Of a stretch of DNA of 39,003 nucleotides, positions 8,481 to 16,396 are shown piece after piece. How positions within the stretch are numbered: position 1 is the first letter of the stretch; each line of letters starts with the position of its first letter. A program made the translations under genes and the position numbers. The DNA comes from Candidatus Palauibacter poriticola (GTDB lineage Bacteria; Gemmatimonadota; Gemmatimonadetes; Palauibacterales; Palauibacteraceae). The stretch is taken from positions 1 to 39,003 of the forward strand of contig JAAXHJ010000094.1 in the NCBI GenBank assembly GCA_012270965.1, given 5' to 3'. The notes below the pieces were generated by a model that searched no databases, was not told the DNA's origin, and worked only from the letters and a program-made list of their open reading frames with translations.

Positions 8481-8549
8481 GAGCCCGGGGCGAACCCCCG
8501 CGTCAGCGCCGAGAGCGGCGAGGCGCCGGGGGGCTTTCGCCACGGGCTC
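8481..8549. repeat. Dispersed hairpin repeat, copy A
   Basis: This is a 69-bp nested inverted repeat between the symporter and the cyclase. The outer arms are GAGCCCG (8481-8487) and CGGGCTC (8543-8549). Inner arms GGCGAA (8489-8494) and TTCGCC (8536-8541) flank C-runs and G-runs that also pair. The core GGCGAACCCCCGCGTCAGCGCC is shared with copies at 19624 and 27810 (the last differing in a few bases). It lies within the transcript if these genes are one operon. Confidence 0.7.
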
Positions 8550-8564
8550 AAAGGGAGACTTCGA

Positions 8565-9344
8565 ATGTCGGACGTACTGAACCGCCTCGTGGAGGAGTTG
8601 AACGCGGGCACCGTCCGGGTGGTGGATCTCACGGTCCCTCTCGGCCCCGATACCGTCGTCATCGATCTCCCTCCGATGTTCGCGCCGTCGAAGGGGATGA
8701 CGATCGAGCGGATCTCGAGGTACGACGACGACGGACCGGCCTGGTACTGGAACAACCTCACCCTCGGCGAGCACACCGGGACGCACTTCGACGCCCCGAT
8801 CCACTGGGTGACGGGGAGGGACGTACCCAACGGGACGACCGACACGATCCCGCCGCGGAAGTTCGTCGGCCCGGCATGCGTCATCGATGTGGAGGCGGAG
8901 GTGAGCGCGGATCCCGACTTTCTGCTCACGCCCGCCGGGCTCGAGGCGTGGGAGGCGGAGCACGGCCGCGTGCCCAGGGGCGCATGGGTCTTCCTGCGCA
9001 CGGGATGGAGCCGGAGGGAAGGGAAGGAGGCGTTCCTCAACGTGTCTGAAGATGGCCCGCACTCGCCGGGCTTTCACCAAGAGACGTCGGCCCTGCTGGC
9101 TCAGGATCGCGCGGTGCTCGGGGTCGGCGTGGAGACGGTCGGCACCGACGCGGGCCAGGCGGGAGGGTTCGATCCGCCCTTCCCAAACCACGGGATCATG
9201 CACGGGGCGGGGAGGTTCGGTCTCGCGAGCCTGTGCAACCTCGACCGGTTGCCCTCGACGGGCGCGGTGGCGATCGCCGCTCCGCTCAAGATCGTGGATG
9301 GGAGCGGGAGCCCCCTGCGCGTGATCGCGCTGGCCCCGGCGTAG
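8565..9344 (+). CDS. Cyclase-family (kynurenine formamidase-like) metal hydrolase
   Basis: The product is a 259-residue cytoplasmic protein of the cyclase/KynB superfamily, hydrolases that open amide or ester bonds with a metal held by an HxxxHxD motif. Here it is H70-T-G-T-H74-F-D76-A-P. The second half has VFLRTGWS and LGVGVETVGTDAG with FPNHGIMHGAG, in line with the family's conserved D/H pattern. The start ATG at 8565 follows AAGGGAGA at 8551-8558 with good spacing. Members include N-formylkynurenine formamidase and isatin hydrolase; the longer length and the absence of tryptophan-pathway neighbours argue for another amide or lactam substrate, probably one imported by the preceding symporter. 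Confidence 0.88.
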   Translation: MSDVLNRLVEELNAGTVRVVDLTVPLGPDTVVIDLPPMFAPSKGMTIERISRYDDDGPAWYWNNLTLGEHTGTHFDAPIHWVTGRDVPNGTTDTIPPRKFVGPACVIDVEAEVSADPDFLLTPAGLEAWEAEHGRVPRGAWVFLRTGWSRREGKEAFLNVSEDGPHSPGFHQETSALLAQDRAVLGVGVETVGTDAGQAGGFDPPFPNHGIMHGAGRFGLASLCNLDRLPSTGAVAIAAPLKIVDGSGSPLRVIALAPA

Positions 9345-9366
9345 CGGGCGGGAGGGGGAGCGCGGG

Positions 9367-10212
9367 ATGAACCGTACCGAGCGGCGGCGATCCGCCTACC
9401 GCAAGGTCCTGAGGGCGTTGGACGAGGCCATCTTCTGCTTGGAGCCGGAGCCCTCCGACGATCCGGAAGATCATGATGCGGAGCAGCAGGGGACCTTCCG
9501 CCTCGGAGAAGCGGGCGGGATCGCGTTTTGCGGCCACTTGGCGGGGACCGACTCCGGGGCCCTCTTCGACGATATCTCCGACGCCGCCGAGGCGGAGGAT
9601 CTGGACCGGATCCGTCAGATCCGAAGCTTGGTCGAATCGAGGTTGCGATCGCGCGAAGACGCCGCTGCCGAAGCCTCGGAGGAGGCTCGGCTCGAGTGGG
9701 ACGCGGGCTACCTGCAGTTCCTCGCCGTTCTGAACGAGTCGCGGCGGGCCCGGGCCGAGGGCGACGCTCACCGATACTGGATCATGGCGGGCTTCCTCGC
9801 CGGCCTCCTGCAGCGGGATGGGGGGCCGGGGCCACACGAGCACGGTTCCGTGCGAGACGCGGTCATCGGCGCTTGCAACGAGGGATGGGGCGAGGCCCTG
9901 TGGATGGAGTGGAAGGAGATCCGCGAAGAGTGGTTGGCCGGCGACTCGCCCGGAGCCCCGTCGGACCCGGACCTTCTCCTCAGGTGGCTCGGGCTGCGGC
10001 TGGCCGCCGCCGAATCGGTGGCCGGTTCGCTCGCTTCCGGCTCGTTCGGTGGGGAGCCCGATGATCGAGGCGTGATGGAGTCGGACGACGGGGCGCGCTT
10101 CCTGTGCTGCGAACGCTCGACCCGCCGTGCGCAGAACTTCGGTGCCAGAATCGCCCGCCGCGCCACCGACCAGGTTCCGCATCCCACCGGCCTACCGGTC
10201 GAGGTTGAATAG
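9367..10212 (+). CDS. Acidic hypothetical protein
   Basis: The predicted product is 281 residues, soluble, strongly acidic in its first half and probably mostly helical (for example WIMAGFLAGLL, WGEALWMEWKEIREEW). It has no recognised domain, signal peptide or membrane segment. The start at 9367 follows a GGGAGGGGGA stretch and lies 22 bp after the cyclase stop, so it may be the last gene of that operon. A long open frame on the other strand overlaps it, but the plus-strand frame has the more protein-like composition and the operon position. Codon use in the final 60 residues (Arg-rich) is less convincing. Confidence 0.55.
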   Translation: MNRTERRRSAYRKVLRALDEAIFCLEPEPSDDPEDHDAEQQGTFRLGEAGGIAFCGHLAGTDSGALFDDISDAAEAEDLDRIRQIRSLVESRLRSREDAAAEASEEARLEWDAGYLQFLAVLNESRRARAEGDAHRYWIMAGFLAGLLQRDGGPGPHEHGSVRDAVIGACNEGWGEALWMEWKEIREEWLAGDSPGAPSDPDLLLRWLGLRLAAAESVAGSLASGSFGGEPDDRGVMESDDGARFLCCERSTRRAQNFGARIARRATDQVPHPTGLPVEVE

Positions 10213-10367
10213 GGTACTTCGCGGAGGTACGATCGAAATGCAAAAGCGAATCGCCCTGCAACCCCAACCCACGTCGCGGTCACAAGGCGGTTTCGCTACA
10301 CTCCGGCTATTGCTCGTCGGTCATGTGGGGCTGCCGTGCGCCTCGGCGCGGCGGGGTTGTTCGGGCC
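10213..10367. other. Convergent intergenic gap
   Basis: This 155-bp gap lies between the acidic hypothetical gene and the convergent propeller gene. It is a little less GC-rich than its surroundings around 10220-10320. I see no convincing gene, RNA or terminator in it. Confidence 0.3.
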
Positions 10368-11684
10368 TCAGTCGCGTCCGGCGGTCTCCGGCAGCAGATC
10401 GTCCGCGTGACGTACCACGAGGACGCGCTGGATGTCGAGTTCGTCCCGCTCGATGTAGGCGAGCAGGCCGCCGGGCCCGAAGGCCCCCGGAATTCGCAGG
10501 CCGTCCGGCGCAATGGTGCCGAAGTAGCGTCCATCGGCACCGAGGATATCGATGGGGCCCGTGTCGCCCGGCAGGGCGGAGCGCTGGACCCAGAGACGAT
10601 CGCTCCAGTCCACGGCGAGGCTCGTGATGACCGGCATCTCCGCCGGGAAGGCGAGCGCCCGGATCTGGTCCTCCCACATCATCCTCCGCATGGCTTCGCG
10701 CATGGCCTCCGAGTTCATGGGGTTTCCGCCCGCGCCCGCCGTCCCTCTGATGCTCAGGGTCATGATGCCGCCGCCACCCCCTCCGCCGCCGGCCTCGAGG
10801 TTCGCAAGACGACGTTCGCGTTCGGCCTGCTCGATCGCCGGCGTCACGACGACCGGCGGCACCGAGCGTTCGAGCGTCGACACGACGGTCCCGGACGGAT
10901 CCAGCAGTTTGACGCGGTAGCCGATGGAGTCGGCGATGGCGACCCGTCCATCCCGCAGCACGGCCACTTGGAGCGGTAGAGGAAACGCCTCCCCGGCCTC
11001 CACTTGTATCTGAACGTTTCCCGCCTCCGCTTCATCGACGCGAGTCTCGGCCGGAAGGCCTGCCCAGGCCTCATAGAACAGGTCCCGGGTTCCATCGAGC
11101 CGGAAGCGGGTAATCGGGCGACGCTCCTCGCGCTCCATTACGCCTTCCGGGGAAAAACTCACACGGCTGGAGGCGGCGATGAGGCTGTGATCGGGCATCG
11201 CGCGCAGCGATCCGGAGGGCGTGGCCCCGTCTTGGTCGATCCGGAAGGTTTCGAGGAAGTCTCCCTCGCGGCTGAACAGCGCGACTCCCTGGTTCCCGAA
11301 ATCGCGCACCCCGACGCGACCGTCGCGAAACATTATGAGGCTGGAGGGGCGACGTAGTTCGCCGGGCCCTTCGCCCTCGCTTGAAATCGTGCGGACGAAC
11401 TCTCCCGCCGGATCGATGACGACGATGTGCCCCGCGCGGCTGTCGAGGATGAAGAGGTATCCGTCCGCGTCGAACGCGACCGACGCGATGCGGCCGAACA
11501 TCTCCCACTGCTCGCCGTCGAGCACTCCCACGGCGTACAGCGTATCGACGGCGGGCGACAGCGCCACATTCGGGCTGTCGAGCCCCCGGGCGCCGGAACC
11601 GCCGTCCCCGCCGCAGGCCGCGGCGGACAGCAAGACCGGAACGAGTGTGGCGCGGGCGGCATGACGGGCCGAGTGGAGCGCCAT
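10368..11684 (-). CDS. Six-bladed beta-propeller lipoprotein (tandem paralogue 1)
   Basis: The product is a 438-residue lipoprotein with a signal peptide ending in the lipobox LSAAAC. Propeller blades start at about residue 45: VGVLDGEQWEMFGRIASVAF, DGYLFILDSRAGHIVVID and EGEGPGELRRPSSLI. A Gly-rich linker (GGGGGGG, residue ~305) separates the propeller from a final part. The start at 11684 has a strong GAAGGAGAAGG site. The gene lies 29 bp after the stop of a close paralogue on the same strand, and the two 3' ends share a long, nearly identical DNA stretch, so they arose by tandem duplication. It is the last gene of the minus-strand operon beginning at 18055. The role is unknown; a surface-exposed binding or scaffold protein is likely. 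Confidence 0.85.
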   Translation of the reverse strand: MALHSARHAARATLVPVLLSAAACGGDGGSGARGLDSPNVALSPAVDTLYAVGVLDGEQWEMFGRIASVAFDADGYLFILDSRAGHIVVIDPAGEFVRTISSEGEGPGELRRPSSLIMFRDGRVGVRDFGNQGVALFSREGDFLETFRIDQDGATPSGSLRAMPDHSLIAASSRVSFSPEGVMEREERRPITRFRLDGTRDLFYEAWAGLPAETRVDEAEAGNVQIQVEAGEAFPLPLQVAVLRDGRVAIADSIGYRVKLLDPSGTVVSTLERSVPPVVVTPAIEQAERERRLANLEAGGGGGGGGIMTLSIRGTAGAGGNPMNSEAMREAMRRMMWEDQIRALAFPAEMPVITSLAVDWSDRLWVQRSALPGDTGPIDILGADGRYFGTIAPDGLRIPGAFGPGGLLAYIERDELDIQRVLVVRHADDLLPETAGRD

Positions 11685-11713
11685 GGCCTTCTCCTTCTGG
11701 TTAGTCCTCTTGG

Positions 11714-13108
11714 TTAGTCGTCGCCGGCGGTTTCCAGCAACGGGTTGCCCACGAGACGCACCACGCGGACGCGCTGGATGTCGAGTTCGTCCCGCTCGAT
11801 GTAGGCGAGCAGGCCGCCGGGCCCGAACGCGTTGGGGATCCGGAGGCCATCCGGCGCAATCGTGCCGAAGTACCGGCCGTTGGCGGTCAGAATATCGGTC
11901 GGACCCGTCTCTCCCGGTAGGGCGGAGCGCTGGACCCAGATCCGGTCGCTCCAGTCCACGGCGAGGTTCGCAATGACCGGGATCTCGTCCGGGAACGAGA
12001 GGTTGCGGATCCGGTCGTCGATCATGCGGCGGATCACATCGGGATCCGGGGCGCTCGGGGCTCCGCCGCTCCGCCGGGATCCTACGGCCCCCGACAGGCG
12101 ACCCATCATCGTGATCGCGTTCCCGCCCCCGCCCTCCGACTGAGCCGCGGCAAGCCGAAGCTCGCGCTCGGCCTCGCGGATCGCCTCGGTGACGGCGACC
12201 GGCGCCAAGGGCCGCTCCAGCGTGCTCGTCACGCGACCCGAAGCATCCAGCAGCTTGATGCGGTAGCCGACCGAATCCGCGACCGCGACCCGTCCATCGC
12301 GCAGCACGCCGACCGCAAGCGGGAGCGGGAAGGGTTCGGCTCCCGACATCACCATCCGAACGCCACCCGCGCGCACTTCCATCTCCTCGCCGGATGGCCG
12401 CGCCCAGGCCGCGTAGAACACGTCGTGGGTTCCATCGAGCCGGTATCGGCGAATCGGACGGCCTTCCGGCGCAGCGCCGTCTCCGCCGAGGAGGCGCGAG
12501 AGCGACCCGCCGACGAGTTCCGCCGAGAGGACCGCGCCGTCCGCCAGCGCGTGGATCGGAGCGCCGGGAGCCCCATCCGCCATACTGAACGCGGCCTCCC
12601 GGAGAAACTCGCCTTCCCGGCTGAAGAACCGGATGCCCCTCGTGAGGTCGTTCACGCCGATGCCGCCGTCGGCAAACACCGCCATGGCGATCGGCTGGTT
12701 GAGTTCGCCCGGCCCCTCGCCCTTGTTCGAAATCGTCCGCACGAACTCGCCGGACGCATCGACGACGACGATGTGGCCCGCGTCGTTGTCGAGGATGAAC
12801 AGCGTGCCATCCTCATCGAAGGCGACCCCCCGTACGCTGCCGAACATCTCCCACGGGGCGCCGTCGAGCACTCCCACGGTGTACATCTCCTCCACAGTGG
12901 GCTCGAGCGGCATGTCGGGGCTGTCGAGCCCGCCGGCCACCGGCCCGCCTCCACCACCGCACCCGGCGGTTACGAGGAGGAGAGCGACCAGTCCCGGTCG
13001 GGCGTAAAAGCTGGCCGCACCGGCCGGGTGCCCTTGGGGCGGCAGGGAGCGGCGCTGAGGTTGCCCGATGGCCGTGGCGTCCGTCTTCGCTCCGGACATC
13101 GTGCTCAT
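11714..13108 (-). CDS. Six-bladed beta-propeller lipoprotein (tandem paralogue 2)
   Basis: The product is a 464-residue paralogue of the 10368-11684 gene: VGVLDGAPWEMFGSVRGVAF, DGTLFILDNDAGHIVVVD and KGEGPGELNQPIAMAV line up almost residue for residue, as does the C-terminal AFGPGGLLAYIERDELDIQR. It has a lipobox (LLVTAGC) preceded by an unusually long 49-residue leader, so an internal start is possible. The ATG at 13108 overlaps the upstream stop by four bases (ATGA), indicating coupling to the VPS10-type gene; a second in-frame ATG lies at 13099. The open frame continues far upstream but there is no reason to extend it, since it would run antisense-style through the coupled gene. Confidence 0.82.
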   Translation of the reverse strand: MSTMSGAKTDATAIGQPQRRSLPPQGHPAGAASFYARPGLVALLLVTAGCGGGGGPVAGGLDSPDMPLEPTVEEMYTVGVLDGAPWEMFGSVRGVAFDEDGTLFILDNDAGHIVVVDASGEFVRTISNKGEGPGELNQPIAMAVFADGGIGVNDLTRGIRFFSREGEFLREAAFSMADGAPGAPIHALADGAVLSAELVGGSLSRLLGGDGAAPEGRPIRRYRLDGTHDVFYAAWARPSGEEMEVRAGGVRMVMSGAEPFPLPLAVGVLRDGRVAVADSVGYRIKLLDASGRVTSTLERPLAPVAVTEAIREAERELRLAAAQSEGGGGNAITMMGRLSGAVGSRRSGGAPSAPDPDVIRRMIDDRIRNLSFPDEIPVIANLAVDWSDRIWVQRSALPGETGPTDILTANGRYFGTIAPDGLRIPNAFGPGGLLAYIERDELDIQRVRVVRLVGNPLLETAGDD

Positions 13109-16100
13109 GACGCGGCGCTGAGGCGGCGGACGAGTGCCTGCAGTTCGGCCGCGGCCGCCCGCACCTCCTCCCGGAGTTCCTCGTGCCGCTCGTAGGCGTC
13201 CGCGCCGGGGGCTTGGTCGGCCCGCCCGGTCATGCCGGCCAGGTAGTTGAGCTGGCTCAGGAGCATGGGGCGCGGGTAGCTGCCCCCCGCGTCGTTCACG
13301 CGTGCGTCGAGTTCGTCCAGCTCCGCGGCGAGTTCGCTGAGCGTCTCGTTGCGGTCGCCGCCGACATCCGCGCGCGCCTCCGCGATGCGCTCGCGCAGGT
13401 CGCCGATGCCGTCCGCGACATCGCGCGCCTCCGCCTGCGTCTCCCGCACGGCGAGGTTGAAACGGTACTGCTCCTCGAGGTCGGCGACGGTCACCCCCTC
13501 CGCCGCCACCCGCGGGTCGATCCGCAGTTCGAGCCCGGTCTCGGCGGTCACGTCGCCCGCCGAGAGGCGCACCGTGTACTCGCCCGGCGGCATGATCGGC
13601 CCAAAGCGGCCCTCGCCCTGCGAGCGCAGATCCCAGCGCAGGCGGTGCATGCCCGGCGCCGACGAAACCCCGCGCGCGGGGCCGCCGCGCGGCGCCATGA
13701 GCTGCATCGCCGGTCCCCCAGCCCGGGCCGCGCCGCCGCCCCCGCCGCTGGTGTAGGAGCGGATCACCTCGCCGTCCGCGTCGAGGATCTCGATCCGCAC
13801 CGTCTCGTCGGATCCGAGGTCCGGCGAGACCCAGTAGCTGATGTCCGCGCCCGCGCCGGGGTAGTCCGGCCGCGCCGTATTCGAGGCCCATTCGAAGCCC
13901 GTGTTCCGTCCTGGCCGCGTGCGGTACTGCGCCCGTCCCTCGAACAGGTGCGCCCCGCCTCCCTCCCCGACCGATCCGTCCGCGCCGATCTCGTGCAACG
14001 GCGTGATGTCGTCGAGCACCCAGAACCCCCGGCCCATCGTCGAGAGCGCGAGATCCTGGCGGTACACCTCGATGTCCGTCACGGGCGTCAACGGGAGGTC
14101 GAGCTGGAACGACTGCCACGTCGCCCCGTCGTCGAAGGAGACGAAAAGCCCGAACTCCGTCCCCGCGTACAGAAGGCCCGCGCGGTCCGGATCCTCGCGC
14201 ACGACCCGCACCGGCACGTCGGCCGGTATCCCGTTCGTCCCATCGGTGAGGAGCGTCCACGTCTCCCCCGCGTCGCTCGTCCGGTAGACGTAGGGCCGGA
14301 AGTCGCCGAGCAGGAAGCGGTATCCGGCCACGTACACCTTGTCCGGATCGTGCCGGGAGATGTCGATCGAGTTGATGCGGCCCTCGGGCGGCATGTCCGC
14401 CGGCGTCACGGCCTCCCAGGACTCCGCGCCATCCAGCGTCACGTGCACCGGGCCATCGTTCGCCCCCACCCAGATCACGTCGGGGTCGTGCGGCGAGGCC
14501 TCGATCACGTAGAGCGTGGAATAGTGCTCCTCTCCCGTCGCGTCGCGCGTAATCGGCCCGCCCGACACCATCTGCCGGTTCGGGCGGAAGGCGGTCAGGT
14601 CGGGCGAGACCCTCTCCCACGTGCGGCCCCCGTCGCTGGTGCGGTGCACGTACTGCGAGCCGTGATAGACGAGGTTCGGGTCGTGCGGCGAGACCTCGAT
14701 GGGCACGACGCGCTGGAAGCGGTAGGGAAGGTTGGCGGGGTTCGTGCCGTACATGTTCACCGCGCCGACGTAGTACTGCTGCTCCTGCCCGGTGCGCTGG
14801 TTATAGACGCCGAACCGCCCCTTGCAGTTCGCGTACACGACGTCGGGGTCGCCCGGCTTCGGCACGGCGGGACCCGTCTCGCACCCGCCCGGCGAGCGCC
14901 AGTACGCGTCGGGACCGCCGGGCGCGGAGAGCGAGGGCTGCCGGCTCGGCACGGCCACCGTGTACGCATCGTCCTGCTGCCCCGCGTAGAGCCAGTACGG
15001 GAAGCGGTCGTCCACATCGACCTGGTAGAGTTCCGCCGTGGGCTGATTGTTGACGGGCGACCACGTCCGCCCGCCATCCAGCGTCACAACCCCGCCTCCG
15101 TCGCTCCCGTGCACCATGATCCGCGGGTCGTCCGGATTGATCCACAGGTCGTGGTCGTCCCCGTGTACGTTCGGGATCGTCCGGAAGATCTCCCCCCCGT
15201 CCGTCGACTTCCAAGTGGACAGATTGAGGACATAGACGACGTTCCCGTCCGTCGGATCCGCGATCACGTTCGTGAAGTAGAAGGGACGGTGCATGAGCTG
15301 ATTGCGCGGGTCGTCGTTGATCAGCTCCCACGTCTCGCCGGCGTCGTCCGAGCGGTACAGGCCCTCGATCGGCTCGGGCGCCTCCACGAGCGCGTAGACC
15401 CGGTCGGGCATGTCGGCCGAGACGGAGAAGTCGACCTTGCCGATGAGGCCGTCGGGGAGCCCCGCCGTGATCCGCCGCCACGTGTCGCCCCCGTCCGTCG
15501 TCTTCCAGATCCCGTCTTCCCCGCTCGCCCCGGAGATGATCGACCACGGACGCCGCTGCGCCCGCCACATCCCGGCGTAGATGACGTTGGGGTCCGCCGG
15601 ATGAAACTCGAGATCCACCGCCCCGACGGAATCCGAGGTGAAGAGGATGCGCTCCCAGTCGAGACCTCCGTTCGACGAACGATAGACGCCCCGCGTCTCA
15701 TTGTTGATGAACGGGTTGCCCATCGCGGCCGCATAGACGAGGTCGGGATTGTCGGGGTGGGCCTTCACGGATCCGATCTGGCCCGCGTTCTCGAGTCCGA
15801 CATGGTCCCACGTTTCTCCCGCGTCCGTCGACTTATGGATGCCCTTGCCGATGATGATGTTCGAGCGGATGCCGTCCGAGCCCGTCCCCACATAGATGGT
15901 GTTCGGGTCCGAGTCGGCCACTTCGATATGGCCGATGGAGGGAGACCGAAAGTATCCGTCGGAGATATTCTCCCACGTCATCCCGTAGTTCGTCGTCTTC
16001 CACACGCCTCCGCCGGTCGCCCCCTGGTAGAAGGTGTGGGGATGGGAGCGGTGGCCCTCGACCGCCGTGACGCGCCCGCCGCGCGAGGGGCCGACGAAGC

Positions 16101-16371
16101 GGAAGGAGAGGCCGCCGAAGAGACTCGGGTCGACGGTGTCCGCGGCCGGGGCGGAGTTCCGGACGCCGGCCGGAAGTTCATCCCCGCCCGCGCCCTCCTG
16201 CGCGGCGAGGGGCCACGCTAGGGCGGCGACGGCGGCCAGCGGCCACGCGAGGGCGGCGACCGCGGCCCGGGGCGCGAGGGCGGCCAGCGGTGCGAGGGTG
16301 GCGACGGTGGCGACGGCGGCCAGACGTGCGGGGGCGGTTCGTGTTTCGGGAATCGGGGCGGGGAATCGCAT
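13105..16371 (-). CDS. Exported Asp-box/VPS10-sortilin-type beta-propeller protein ('glycosyl hydrolase')
   Basis: The product is a 1088-residue secreted protein. The signal peptide contains a duplicated AVAALAWPLA unit. The body holds about eleven Asp-box (BNR) repeats, including KSTDAGETWDHV, KTTDGGDTWRRI, RSDDAGETWELI, RTSDGGRTWERV and RTSDAGETWTLL, arranged as in sortilin/VPS10-like or xyloglucanase-type propellers. The last ~200 residues form a separate part with a Gly-rich linker, a beta domain (PPGEYTVRL) and a helical tail. Such proteins are often labelled glycosyl hydrolases, but no catalytic residue can be confirmed by eye and many are probably binding proteins. The start at 16371 has an AGGAG site; an earlier ATG at 16470 gives a non-signal N-terminus. 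It is translationally coupled to the downstream propeller lipoprotein. Confidence 0.88.
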   Translation of the reverse strand: MRFPAPIPETRTAPARLAAVATVATLAPLAALAPRAAVAALAWPLAAVAALAWPLAAQEGAGGDELPAGVRNSAPAADTVDPSLFGGLSFRFVGPSRGGRVTAVEGHRSHPHTFYQGATGGGVWKTTNYGMTWENISDGYFRSPSIGHIEVADSDPNTIYVGTGSDGIRSNIIIGKGIHKSTDAGETWDHVGLENAGQIGSVKAHPDNPDLVYAAAMGNPFINNETRGVYRSSNGGLDWERILFTSDSVGAVDLEFHPADPNVIYAGMWRAQRRPWSIISGASGEDGIWKTTDGGDTWRRITAGLPDGLIGKVDFSVSADMPDRVYALVEAPEPIEGLYRSDDAGETWELINDDPRNQLMHRPFYFTNVIADPTDGNVVYVLNLSTWKSTDGGEIFRTIPNVHGDDHDLWINPDDPRIMVHGSDGGGVVTLDGGRTWSPVNNQPTAELYQVDVDDRFPYWLYAGQQDDAYTVAVPSRQPSLSAPGGPDAYWRSPGGCETGPAVPKPGDPDVVYANCKGRFGVYNQRTGQEQQYYVGAVNMYGTNPANLPYRFQRVVPIEVSPHDPNLVYHGSQYVHRTSDGGRTWERVSPDLTAFRPNRQMVSGGPITRDATGEEHYSTLYVIEASPHDPDVIWVGANDGPVHVTLDGAESWEAVTPADMPPEGRINSIDISRHDPDKVYVAGYRFLLGDFRPYVYRTSDAGETWTLLTDGTNGIPADVPVRVVREDPDRAGLLYAGTEFGLFVSFDDGATWQSFQLDLPLTPVTDIEVYRQDLALSTMGRGFWVLDDITPLHEIGADGSVGEGGGAHLFEGRAQYRTRPGRNTGFEWASNTARPDYPGAGADISYWVSPDLGSDETVRIEILDADGEVIRSYTSGGGGGAARAGGPAMQLMAPRGGPARGVSSAPGMHRLRWDLRSQGEGRFGPIMPPGEYTVRLSAGDVTAETGLELRIDPRVAAEGVTVADLEEQYRFNLAVRETQAEARDVADGIGDLRERIAEARADVGGDRNETLSELAAELDELDARVNDAGGSYPRPMLLSQLNYLAGMTGRADQAPGADAYERHEELREEVRAAAAELQALVRRLSAAS

Positions 16372-16396
16372 GTCCACTCCTGAAGTTGTCGCTGAG

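Noticed and set aside
9286..10182. A minus-strand open frame opposite the acidic hypothetical gene
   Set aside because: Less protein-like and without operon context; the plus-strand frame is preferred, though neither has a known domain.
13183..16221. A 1012-residue plus-strand open frame opposite the VPS10-type gene
   Set aside because: Its His/Arg/Val-rich composition is that of the antisense of a GC-rich gene; the minus-strand frame has clear Asp-box repeats.
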